Below, in pieces: positions 1 to 5,977 of a stretch of DNA of 7,423 bases. Within the stretch, counting starts at the first letter, position 1, and every line of letters begins with the position of its first letter. A program made the position numbers and the translations under genes. Under the pieces are notes generated by a model. That model did not search any database, was not told the DNA's origin, and worked only from the letters and a program-made list of their open reading frames with translations. The stretch is from Ruminococcus sp. UBA4240 (GTDB taxonomy: Bacteria; Bacillota; Clostridia; Oscillospirales; Ruminococcaceae): NCBI GenBank assembly GCA_002395525.1, contig DGXE01000077.1:1-7423 (forward strand), given 5' to 3'.

Positions 1-197
1 AGCTGATACATACCTGTCTCAAAGGAGACCCTTGTCCTTGTGGAAGATTTCTGGAAGATAAGTCCAAGGGTCTTTCCCTCCAGCCTTCTGTGGGGGATGC
101 CGTGGGAAAGCTCATATTTGAGCTGGTCAGCAAGGTTTAAAAGCTCGATTATATCGTCCTTTGAAAGATCCGCCATTTTAAGAAGATGCTTGTTCAT
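1..197 (-). CDS. argF: Ornithine carbamoyltransferase, N-terminal part (3' end outside window)
   Basis: Makes citrulline from ornithine and carbamoyl phosphate in the cytoplasm, the sixth step of arginine synthesis. The minus strand from 197 encodes 65 complete codons beginning MNKHLLKMADLSKDD and running off the window. Residues 51-56 are SSTRTR, the carbamoyl-phosphate-binding motif of the transcarbamoylase family, followed by VSFETGMYQL, typical of ornithine rather than aspartate carbamoyltransferases. About one fifth of a usual ~310-residue protein is visible, so the ornithine-binding half cannot be checked. The ATG at 197 is chosen because a strong SD (204-209) sits 6 nt upstream; an internal Met at residue 8 is less likely because the family helix starts before it. 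Only 2 nt separate it from the argD stop, indicating one transcript and coupled translation. Its position as last visible gene fits the common argCJBDF order. Confidence 0.97.
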   Translation of the reverse strand, partial: MNKHLLKMADLSKDDIIELLNLADQLKYELSHGIPHRRLEGKTLGLIFQKSSTRTRVSFETGMYQ

Positions 198-199
198 TT

Positions 200-1372
200 T
201 CAGTCCTCCAGTGCCCCTTTGAATATTTCAGTCCCCTTGTCGATATCCTCTTTTGTGATGTTAAGGGGAGGCAAAAGCCTTATCTTGTCCTTTGCGGTAA
301 GTACCAGCAGCCCGTTCTCCGCACATTTGAGCAGAATGTCCGCTGCCTTTTTGCTTTTAAGCCTTACCCCCAGCATGAGCCCCATGCCGTCAACGCCCTC
401 TACCTCGGGTATTTCAAGGAGCTTATTGACTAAATAGAAGCCCTTTTCGTTCACGCTGTCCATAAAGCCCTCGGAGAGAAGGGTGTCAAGCACCACATTT
501 GCCCCTGCGCAGGCAATGGGATTGCCCCCGAAGGTGGAGCCGTGGGTGCCCTTTGTGAGTACATCCCCGCACTTCTCCGCCGCAAGGCAGGCACCCATGG
601 GAATGCCGCCTGCAATGCCCTTTGCAAGGGTGGTGATGTCGGGCTTTACCCCGTAACGCTCGGATGTGAGGAGCGCCCCAGTCCTGCCAAGACCTGTCTG
701 TATCTCATCCGCAACGGTGAGTATATCCCTTTCAGCGCAAAGCTCAAATATCTTATCAACAAAGGGCTGTTCAAGGACGTTCACGCCCCCCTCGCCCTGT
801 ATGAACTCGAACATTACGGCACATATGCTCTTATCTTCATCCAACAGCTTTTCAAGCGCCTCTGTATCGTTTGCGGGAGTGTGTACAAAGCCCTCCGTAA
901 AGGGGAAGAAGTAGTTGTGGAACACGTCCTGACCTGTGGCGGAAAGGGTGGTGACCGTCCTGCCGTGGAAGGAGTTTACCAGGGTGACGATGGTATGCCT
1001 GCCCTTGCCGTATTTATCAAAGGAATACTTTCTTGCTATCTTTATGGCACATTCATTGGCCTCTGCGCCTGAATTGCCGAAAAATACCTTTTCATAGCCT
1101 GTTGCCGAACACAATTTGTCGGCAAAATCAGCCTGCACCTTGGTATAGAAGTAGTTGGAGGTGTGCTGTATGCTCCTTACCTGTTCACACACGGCATCAG
1201 CCCATTTATCGTTGGTATAGCCCAGAGAATTGGTGCCTATGCCGCTGCCGAAGTCGATGTAGCTCTTTCCGCTCTCATCTGTTGCAACCCTGTCATGCCC
1301 CTTGTCAAGGACTATGGGCAGACGGCCGTAGGTCATCATTACGTGTTCGTTGAATTTATCTATGGTGGACAT
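200..1372 (-). CDS. argD: Acetylornithine aminotransferase (PLP-dependent)
   Basis: Transfers an amino group from glutamate to N-acetylglutamate semialdehyde, giving N-acetylornithine. The 390-residue protein has the usual length and all class-III aminotransferase landmarks: GNSGAEANE (99-107) in the phosphate-binding region, FHGRT (135-139), ADEIQTGLGRTG (221-232) with Asp222 expected to contact the PLP ring nitrogen, and TLAKGIAGG (248-256) with Lys251 as the Schiff-base lysine, then HGSTFGGNP (277-285). The start is the ATG at 1372, 7 nt after a clear AAGGGG SD; the frame stays open to a GTG at 1474 but those 34 codons do not resemble the family. It follows argB after a 125-nt gap, the second largest in the cluster, and precedes argF by 2 nt. 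Related aminotransferases such as succinyldiaminopimelate or ornithine aminotransferase share these motifs, but the operon makes ArgD the clear choice. Confidence 0.97.
   Translation of the reverse strand: MSTIDKFNEHVMMTYGRLPIVLDKGHDRVATDESGKSYIDFGSGIGTNSLGYTNDKWADAVCEQVRSIQHTSNYFYTKVQADFADKLCSATGYEKVFFGNSGAEANECAIKIARKYSFDKYGKGRHTIVTLVNSFHGRTVTTLSATGQDVFHNYFFPFTEGFVHTPANDTEALEKLLDEDKSICAVMFEFIQGEGGVNVLEQPFVDKIFELCAERDILTVADEIQTGLGRTGALLTSERYGVKPDITTLAKGIAGGIPMGACLAAEKCGDVLTKGTHGSTFGGNPIACAGANVVLDTLLSEGFMDSVNEKGFYLVNKLLEIPEVEGVDGMGLMLGVRLKSKKAADILLKCAENGLLVLTAKDKIRLLPPLNITKEDIDKGTEIFKGALED
204..209 (-). promoter_or_regulatory. argF Shine-Dalgarno inside the argD 3' end
   Basis: The minus strand reads GGAGGA 6 nt before the argF ATG at 197. 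It lies in the last codons of argD (Glu-Asp), just before the argD TGA at 202-200. Ribosomes ending argD would therefore uncover or re-use this site. It fixes the argF start. Confidence 0.85.
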
Positions 1373-1379
1373 AATATCA

Positions 1380-1385
1380 CCCCTT
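1380..1385 (-). promoter_or_regulatory. argD Shine-Dalgarno
   Basis: AAGGGG on the minus strand, with a 7-nt spacer (TGATATT) before the ATG at 1372. It decides between this start and the 34-codon-longer GTG start at 1474, which would place the hairpin and the direct repeat inside coding sequence. Confidence 0.85.
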
Positions 1386-1388
1386 GGT

Positions 1389-1412
1389 AATGTAGAATAA
1401 AGAATGTAGAAT
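1389..1412 (-). repeat. Tandem direct repeat, 10-nt units, upstream of argD
   Basis: The 10-mer aatgtagaat (plus strand) occurs exactly at 1389-1398 and again at 1403-1412, separated by 4 nt, so the period is 14 nt. The block lies immediately upstream of the argD SD. On the coding strand it is pyrimidine-rich (ATTCTACATT twice). The unit is not palindromic and does not fit an ArgR operator well. It may be a short simple repeat or the edge of a dispersed element. Confidence 0.7.
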
Positions 1413-1423
1413 GATTTGCCTGA

Positions 1424-1469
1424 CTTTGTGTCTGGCAGCCGCTTCACGAGTGTACGGCAGCAGACAAAG
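1424..1469 (-). other. Stem-loop in the argB-argD gap
   Basis: In the transcript CTTTG (1469-1465) pairs with CAAAG (1428-1424), TCTG (1464-1461) with CAGA (1434-1431) across a 2-nt CA bulge, and, after a small internal loop, GCCG (1458-1455) with CGGC (1441-1438). This gives 13 base pairs closing a 13-nt loop. No run of U follows on either strand, so it is not a standard intrinsic terminator. A role in mRNA processing or stability between argB and argD is inferred from position only. Confidence 0.55.
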
Positions 1470-1497
1470 GACACGTCAAGCTATTCAATACACATCA

Positions 1498-2355
1498 TTA
1501 AGCAAACTGCGTTCCGATGCCTTCGTTGGAGAACAGCTCGATAAGTATGGAGTGTGGTACCCTGCCGTCGATGATGCAGGTCTTCTTGACCCCTCTGCGG
1601 ACTGCCTCAACACAGCACTCTATCTTCGGTATCATGCCGCCGCTGATGATGCCCTGACGCTTCATGAAGGGCACCTCGCTGACGTGTACATAGGGGATGA
1701 AGGTGGAAGGGTCGTCCTTGTCACGCATAAGCCCCTTAATGTCCGTCATAAGGATAAGGTTTTCCGCATTCAGGGATGAGGCTATCCTTGAGGCGGCGGT
1801 ATCTGCGTTTATGTTGTAGACCTGCCCCTGCTCATCACAGGCAACAGTGGCGATAACAGGTACATAGCCGTTGTCAAGGGCATCGAGTATGGGCTTGGTG
1901 TCGATGTCGTCTATCTCGCCCACAAAGCCTAAGTCTACCTCGCTCTCCTTCTTGTGCGCCTTTATCATCATACCGTCTATGCCGCAGAGCCCCAGAGCCT
2001 TCCCCTGATGGCGTGCAAGGTGGGAAACAAGCTCCTTGTTCACCTTTCCTGCAAGCACCATGCGGACTATCTCCGCAGTCTCGGCATCGGTGTAGCGCAG
2101 GCCGTTGATGAATTTGCTCTCTATGCCCACTCTTTTCAGCATATCGTTTATCTCAGGGCCGCCCCCGTGGACAAGCACAGGCTTTATCCCCACAAGACTC
2201 AGCAGCACGATGTCGCTCATGACCGCATCCTTCAGCTCTTCGTTGGTCATGGCATTGCCGCCGTACTTTATGACTACTATCTTGTTATTGTAGTTCTGTA
2301 TATAGGGAAGGGCATCTATAAGCACCTGTGAGCGTATTTCATTTGATATTTCCAT
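1498..2355 (-). CDS. argB: N-acetylglutamate kinase
   Basis: Phosphorylates N-acetylglutamate with ATP, the second step of the acetylated pathway and usually the feedback-controlled one in organisms using ArgJ. The 285-residue protein is normal in length and an amino-acid-kinase fold: KYGGNAM (30-36) with the ATP-phosphate lysine, HGGGPEI (63-69), NADTAA (183-188) with Asp185, and SGGMIPK (238-244) with Lys244. An N-terminal helix of about 20 residues (IDALPYIQNYNN) precedes the first strand, and the C-terminus reads VPHSILIELFSNEGIGT. Both are features of the arginine-inhibited hexameric kinases and absent from the shorter E. coli type, so arginine inhibition is inferred. The start is the ATG at 2355, 6 nt after AAGGGG; an upstream GTG at 2382 would overlap argJ and lacks such support. 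It follows argJ by 10 nt. Confidence 0.98.
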   Translation of the reverse strand: MEISNEIRSQVLIDALPYIQNYNNKIVVIKYGGNAMTNEELKDAVMSDIVLLSLVGIKPVLVHGGGPEINDMLKRVGIESKFINGLRYTDAETAEIVRMVLAGKVNKELVSHLARHQGKALGLCGIDGMMIKAHKKESEVDLGFVGEIDDIDTKPILDALDNGYVPVIATVACDEQGQVYNINADTAASRIASSLNAENLILMTDIKGLMRDKDDPSTFIPYVHVSEVPFMKRQGIISGGMIPKIECCVEAVRRGVKKTCIIDGRVPHSILIELFSNEGIGTQFA

Positions 2356-2361
2356 TGTTAT

Positions 2362-2367
2362 CCCCTT
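2362..2367 (-). promoter_or_regulatory. argB Shine-Dalgarno overlapping the argJ stop codon
   Basis: The minus strand reads TAAGGGG: the TAA stop of argJ (2368-2366) shares two bases with the AAGGGG SD (2367-2362), which sits 6 nt before the argB ATG at 2355. This suits termination-reinitiation coupling and excludes the GTG start at 2382. Confidence 0.85.
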
Positions 2368-3634
2368 ATGAACGGTAGTCACCGTTTATCTTCACATAGT
2401 CATAGGTAAGATCGCAGCCCCATGCAGTGGCACTTGAATCCCCCATATGGAGATCTACAAATATCTCTATCTCATCCTCGGTGAGTATCTTCTTTGCAAG
2501 GTCTTCATCAAAGGAAAGTCCCAGACCATCCTTGCATACCAGTATCTTACCCGCCCTTGAGATGTAGTATACATCAGCCTTTGTAACGTCGCAGTCGGTC
2601 TCGGCATAGCCCATTGCGCACATGATACGTCCGCAGTTGGCATCAGCGCCGTACATTGCACATTTTACCAGAGGTGAGCGTATAACGCTCTTTGCAATGA
2701 TTATAGCCGTATCAAGGTTGGGAGCCCCGGTACACTCGCAGGTCACAAGCTTTGATGCGCCCTCTCCGTCCTTGGCAAGCATCCTTGTAAGGTTTGCCAT
2801 TACCTGATACAGCGCCTCTCTGAATGTATCAAAGTCACTGCCATCACAGGCTATCTCCGCATTTCCCGCAAGGCCGCTGGACATTAGCATACAGGTGTCG
2901 TTGGTGGACTGATCCCCGTCAACGGAAAGGCAGTTGTACGTTACCTTCACCACTTCGGAAAGAGCCTTCCGGAGCATTTCAGAGGAAACAGCACAGTCTG
3001 TGGTGATGAAGTTCAGGGTAGTCGCCATATTGGGATGAATCATCCCCGAGCCCTTTGCCATGCCGCCTATGGTACATTCTCTGCCGCCGGCAGTGAATCG
3101 TACCGCATATTCCTTCTTCACTGTATCCGTGGTCATTATGGCAGTTGCCGCCTCAACGTTCCCCGTGTAGGAAAGCCTGTCAAAGAGGGGATCTATCGCC
3201 TTTTCAATAGGCTCTAAGGGGAGCACCTGACCTATGACCCCCGTGCTTGCAACTATCACAAGGTCGGAGGAGATACCAAGCTTCTGTGCCACCATGTCGC
3301 ACATAGCCTGTGCCTTTTCCTCGCCGTCGCCGTTGCAGGTGTTGGCATTGCCGGAATTCACGATGACAGCCTTCGCCCTGCCGCCGTTTGCTGCAAGGTT
3401 TCTCTTTGTCACCACAACAGGGGCGCCTTTGACCTTGTTGGAGGTATAAACGCCTGCTGTATTGCAGACAACATCGGAAACCATCAGAGCAATGTCGTTC
3501 TTTTTGCCGGGCACTGAGGGAGCACTCTCCCCTGTCTGCATATACGCCTTTATCCCGGCATAGAAGCCCGATGCCTTAAAGCCCTTTGCGGCACAGACGC
3601 CGCCCTCTATATTCTCAAACTTGTTCATATCCAT
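2366..3634 (-). CDS. argJ: Glutamate N-acetyltransferase / ornithine acetyltransferase (self-cleaving)
   Basis: Moves the acetyl group from N-acetylornithine to glutamate, releasing ornithine and regenerating N-acetylglutamate; bifunctional members also acetylate glutamate with acetyl-CoA. The 422-residue precursor has the family layout: STGVIG (130-135), the oxyanion-hole region; the cleavage and nucleophile motif HPNMATTLNF (200-209), where self-cleavage is expected between Ala204 and Thr205 to give alpha and beta chains with Thr205 as nucleophile; DGDQSTNDT (239-247); DGEGASK (289-295); and a C-terminal YRS. No argA is in the window, so ArgJ may be bifunctional, though sequence alone cannot separate mono- from bifunctional forms. 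The ATG at 3634 overlaps the argC stop by one base (TAATG); a weak AGGG (3646-3643) lies 8 nt upstream. An ATG two codons later is possible but has poorer SD spacing. Confidence 0.98.
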   Translation of the reverse strand: MDMNKFENIEGGVCAAKGFKASGFYAGIKAYMQTGESAPSVPGKKNDIALMVSDVVCNTAGVYTSNKVKGAPVVVTKRNLAANGGRAKAVIVNSGNANTCNGDGEEKAQAMCDMVAQKLGISSDLVIVASTGVIGQVLPLEPIEKAIDPLFDRLSYTGNVEAATAIMTTDTVKKEYAVRFTAGGRECTIGGMAKGSGMIHPNMATTLNFITTDCAVSSEMLRKALSEVVKVTYNCLSVDGDQSTNDTCMLMSSGLAGNAEIACDGSDFDTFREALYQVMANLTRMLAKDGEGASKLVTCECTGAPNLDTAIIIAKSVIRSPLVKCAMYGADANCGRIMCAMGYAETDCDVTKADVYYISRAGKILVCKDGLGLSFDEDLAKKILTEDEIEIFVDLHMGDSSATAWGCDLTYDYVKINGDYRS

Positions 3635-4578
3635 TATTCAAGCCCTGTCCCTTCATCTATGCCCATCATAATGTTCATGCACTGCACTGCTGCCCCGGAT
3701 GCACCCTTGCCAAGGTTGTCAAGGCGGGATACCAGCAAAACATGATCCTCATTGCCGTAGACGAATATCTGCATCATATTCGTATCCGCAAGTGTGTTGG
3801 AGAACAGCTCGCTCTCCTCGGGGAGACCCTCTCCCCCGAAGGGCATGACCTTCACAAAGTGTTCACTGCGGTAATTGTCGGAAAGCGCCTGCCACATGGT
3901 GCGGGCATCGGCGCCATTGCCAAGGAGTCTCAGAGTTATTGGTATAGTAACGGTCATTCCGTTGTAGAAATCTCCCACAGACGGGCAGAACACAGGGGGG
4001 AATTCCAGTCCGGAAACCGCCTTCATTTCCTTTATGTGCTTGTGGGTCTTGCCAAGGGAGTACATCCTTGTGCTGCTGTACTGCTCATCACGGGCGGCAT
4101 CCTCGTACTTTGCGATGAGCTTCTTGCCGCCTCCGGAATAGCCCGAAACCGCATGGCAGACTATGGGATAGTCAGCCGGTATCACACCTTTTTCCACAAG
4201 GGGGCGCACCAGTGAGATAAAACCGCTGGCATAGCAGCCGGGCACAGCCACACGCTTTGAAACTGCTATCGCCTTCCTCATTTCCGGAGAAAGCTCCGGA
4301 AAGCCGTAATCCCATCCCGGATCAGTCCTGTGGGCGGTGGATGCGTCTATTATGCGCACATTCTCGTTTTCCACCAGGGACACAGCCTCAATTGCCGCTG
4401 CATCAGGCAGGCACAGGAAGGTGAAATCCGATGAATTGATGGCATCCTTTCTTGCCTGTGTATCCTTCCTCAGCTCATCGGGGAGGGTGATAAGCTCTAT
4501 GTCATCACGCTGTGCAAATCTCTCGGCTATGCGAAGGCCTGTTGTGCCCTCCTTGCCGTCAATAAATACCTTTACCAT
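3634..4578 (-). CDS. argC: N-acetyl-gamma-glutamyl-phosphate reductase, type 2
   Basis: Reduces N-acetylglutamyl phosphate to the semialdehyde with NADPH, the third step. The 314-residue protein is shorter than the ~340-residue type-1 enzyme of Bacillus and E. coli and matches the type-2 subfamily along its length: FIDGKEGTTGLRI (5-17) nucleotide-binding start, CLPDAA (56-61), IDASTAHR (77-84), the active-site loop VPGCYASGF (112-120) with catalytic Cys115, VSGYSGGGK (144-152), THKHIKEM (178-185) with the probable catalytic histidine, and the end motif DNLGKGASGAAVQ (287-299). The ATG at 4578 lies just after a GAGGTG SD; a TTG at 4590 is in frame but would overlap argH and is unlikely. The argH TGA is 1 nt upstream and the argJ start overlaps its stop, so argH-argC-argJ should be tightly coupled. 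Confidence 0.96.
   Translation of the reverse strand: MVKVFIDGKEGTTGLRIAERFAQRDDIELITLPDELRKDTQARKDAINSSDFTFLCLPDAAAIEAVSLVENENVRIIDASTAHRTDPGWDYGFPELSPEMRKAIAVSKRVAVPGCYASGFISLVRPLVEKGVIPADYPIVCHAVSGYSGGGKKLIAKYEDAARDEQYSSTRMYSLGKTHKHIKEMKAVSGLEFPPVFCPSVGDFYNGMTVTIPITLRLLGNGADARTMWQALSDNYRSEHFVKVMPFGGEGLPEESELFSNTLADTNMMQIFVYGNEDHVLLVSRLDNLGKGASGAAVQCMNIMMGIDEGTGLE
3643..3646 (-). promoter_or_regulatory. Weak argJ Shine-Dalgarno within argC
   Basis: AGGG on the minus strand, 8 nt before the argJ ATG at 3634, lies in the last codons of argC. It is the weakest SD in the cluster, and the TAATG stop/start overlap suggests argJ depends on ribosomes arriving from argC. It favours the first ATG over the one at 3628. 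Confidence 0.55.
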
Positions 4579-4579
4579 A

Positions 4580-5962
4580 TCACACCTCAAGCTCTCTCAG
4601 CTTTGTCCTGAGTTTCTCCACCTGGGAAGCAACAGCCTCCGGTGCAGGGCCGCCCTCTACATTCCTGTTGTTTACGCAGGTATCAAGGGAAATGGCATCG
4701 TATATATCCTCATCGAAGAGCTCGGAGAACTTCTTGTACTCTGCTACGGGCAGCTCTTCAAGGACAGTGTCCTTTTCAATGCAGTAAGCAACAAGGGAAC
4801 CTGTTATCTTGTAGGCGCTCCTGAAGGGCAGCCCCTTACGCACCAGATAGTCGGCGCAATCGGTAGCGTTGATAAAGCCCTTTGCAGCAGCCCTGCGCAT
4901 ATTGTCCTTGAGCACGGTCATAGTGGCAAACATGGGTGTAAAGGTGCCAAGGCACAGCTTTACGGTGTCCACCGCATCAAATATTGCCTCCTTGTCCTCC
5001 TGCATATCCTTATTGTAGGCAAGAGGGAGGTTTTTCATCATGGACAGCAGTGTCATCAGATCACCGTAGACACGGCCTGTTTTTCCCCTGATAAGCTCGG
5101 TGACATCAGGGTTTTTCTTCTGGGGCATAATGGAGGAGCCTGTGGAATAGGCATCGTCCAGCTCAATGAACTTGAATTCCCAGCTGCACCAGAGTATTAT
5201 CTCCTCGGAGAACCTTGACATATGCATCATAAGAATGGATATGCAGGATGCAAGCTCACAGCAGAAATCCCTGTCGGATACGCCGTCAAGGCTGTTTGCG
5301 GTAACATCCGAAAAGCCCAGCAGCTCCGCAGTCCTGCGCCTGTTGAGGGGATATGTGGTTCCCGCCAGCGCACAGGATCCCAGAGGCATGACATCCATTC
5401 TTCTCTTGCAGTCAATGAGCCTGTCGATATCACGGTAAAGCATCTGCGCATATGCCATGATATGATGTGCGAATGTGACGGGCTGTGCCCTCTGCATATG
5501 GGTGTAGCCGGGCATTACCGTATCATAGTGCTTTTCGGCAGTCTGTATGATAGTCTCTATAAGGTCGAGCACCAGCTTTATTATCTCGTCGCACTCGTCC
5601 TTGAGATAGTACTTTATGTCCAGAGCCACCTGATCGTTGCGGCTCCTTGCAGTGTGAAGGCGCTTGCCCGTGTCCCCCAGCCTGTCCGTGAGTATCTGCT
5701 CCACGAACATGTGTATGTCCTCTGCATTGGGGTCAAACTGCAGCTTGCCGCTGTCAAGGTCATCAAGTATGCCCTGCAGCCCTGCGATTATCTTTTCGCT
5801 CTCGGACTTTTCTATTATGCCCTGCTCGCCCAGCATCCTTGCATGAGCCATAGAGCCCCTTATATCGTGCCTGTACATCCTCGCATCAAAGGATATGGAG
5901 GAATTGAAGTCATTGACAGTCTTGTCTATTTCCTTGGAAAAGCGTCCTGCCCACATTGCCAT
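4580..5962 (-). CDS. argH: Argininosuccinate lyase
   Basis: Splits argininosuccinate into arginine and fumarate, the last step. At 460 residues it has normal family length and belongs to the fumarase/aspartase superfamily. Conserved regions are clear: the N-terminal MWAGRFSKE (3-11), LHTARSRNDQVALD (102-115), GYTHMQRAQPVTF (152-164) with His155 as the probable catalytic-relay histidine, and the signature GSSIMPQKKNP (275-285), whose serine pair (276-277) carries the catalytic base, followed by DVTELIRGKTGR. The ATG at 5962 has AAGGGGG 8 nt upstream; the ATG two codons later is less well spaced. It starts 13 nt after the lipoprotein stop and ends 1 nt before argC. In many genomes argH directly follows argG; here a lipoprotein gene separates them. 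Confidence 0.98.
   Translation of the reverse strand: MAMWAGRFSKEIDKTVNDFNSSISFDARMYRHDIRGSMAHARMLGEQGIIEKSESEKIIAGLQGILDDLDSGKLQFDPNAEDIHMFVEQILTDRLGDTGKRLHTARSRNDQVALDIKYYLKDECDEIIKLVLDLIETIIQTAEKHYDTVMPGYTHMQRAQPVTFAHHIMAYAQMLYRDIDRLIDCKRRMDVMPLGSCALAGTTYPLNRRRTAELLGFSDVTANSLDGVSDRDFCCELASCISILMMHMSRFSEEIILWCSWEFKFIELDDAYSTGSSIMPQKKNPDVTELIRGKTGRVYGDLMTLLSMMKNLPLAYNKDMQEDKEAIFDAVDTVKLCLGTFTPMFATMTVLKDNMRRAAAKGFINATDCADYLVRKGLPFRSAYKITGSLVAYCIEKDTVLEELPVAEYKKFSELFDEDIYDAISLDTCVNNRNVEGGPAPEAVASQVEKLRTKLRELEV
4583..4588 (-). promoter_or_regulatory. argC Shine-Dalgarno within the argH 3' end
   Basis: GAGGTG on the minus strand forms the last Glu-Val codons of argH and lies 4 nt before the argC ATG at 4578, with the argH TGA in between. 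It supports the ATG rather than the TTG at 4590, which overlaps the SD itself. Confidence 0.8.
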
Positions 5963-5970
5963 AGCCGTAT

Positions 5971-5977
5971 CCCCCTT
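5971..5977 (-). promoter_or_regulatory. argH Shine-Dalgarno overlapping the lipoprotein stop codon
   Basis: The minus strand reads TAAGGGGG. The lipoprotein TAA (5978-5976) shares two bases with the AAGGGGG SD (5977-5971), 8 nt before the argH ATG at 5962. It is the same arrangement as at argJ-argB. It makes argH translation potentially dependent on the lipoprotein gene and argues that the lipoprotein is read on the arg transcript. Confidence 0.85.

Larger units (their letters stand above)
1373..1497 (-). other. argB-argD intergenic gap
   Basis: This 125-nt gap is exceptional in a cluster whose other junctions are mostly 13 nt or less. From the argB stop towards argD it holds a stem-loop (1469-1424), an AT-rich stretch with a tandem 10-nt direct repeat (1412-1389), and the argD SD (1385-1380). 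A weak promoter-like pair on the minus strand, TTGACG (1479-1474) and TACACT (1454-1449), has a 19-nt spacer and is not convincing. No palindromic ARG-box (TGAAT-N4-ATTCA type) was found. It may be a processing region, an internal control point for argDF, or a piece of a dispersed repeat. Confidence 0.6.

Noticed and set aside
542..1072. 176-codon plus-strand open frame inside argD
   Set aside because: Antisense to the core of ArgD; composition is that of a reverse-strand shadow.
1389..1412. ArgR operator (ARG box) in the AT-rich repeat
   Set aside because: The block is a direct repeat, not the required TGAAT-N4-ATTCA palindrome; the operator is more likely upstream of argG, outside the window.
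1373..1474. Longer argD starting at a GTG at 1474
   Set aside because: The extra 34 residues do not resemble the family, while the ATG at 1372 has a strong AAGGGG SD and gives the usual N-terminus.
1449..1479. Promoter for argDF (TTGACG, 19 nt, TACACT)
   Set aside because: The -35 is fair but the spacer is long, the -10 is poor, and it overlaps the stem-loop.
2356..2382. Longer argB starting at a GTG at 2382
   Set aside because: It would overlap argJ by 17 nt, and the AAGGGG SD fits the ATG at 2355.
4337..5218. 293-codon plus-strand open frame across argC and argH
   Set aside because: Antisense to two well-supported genes, with no domain pattern or good SD; a shadow frame.
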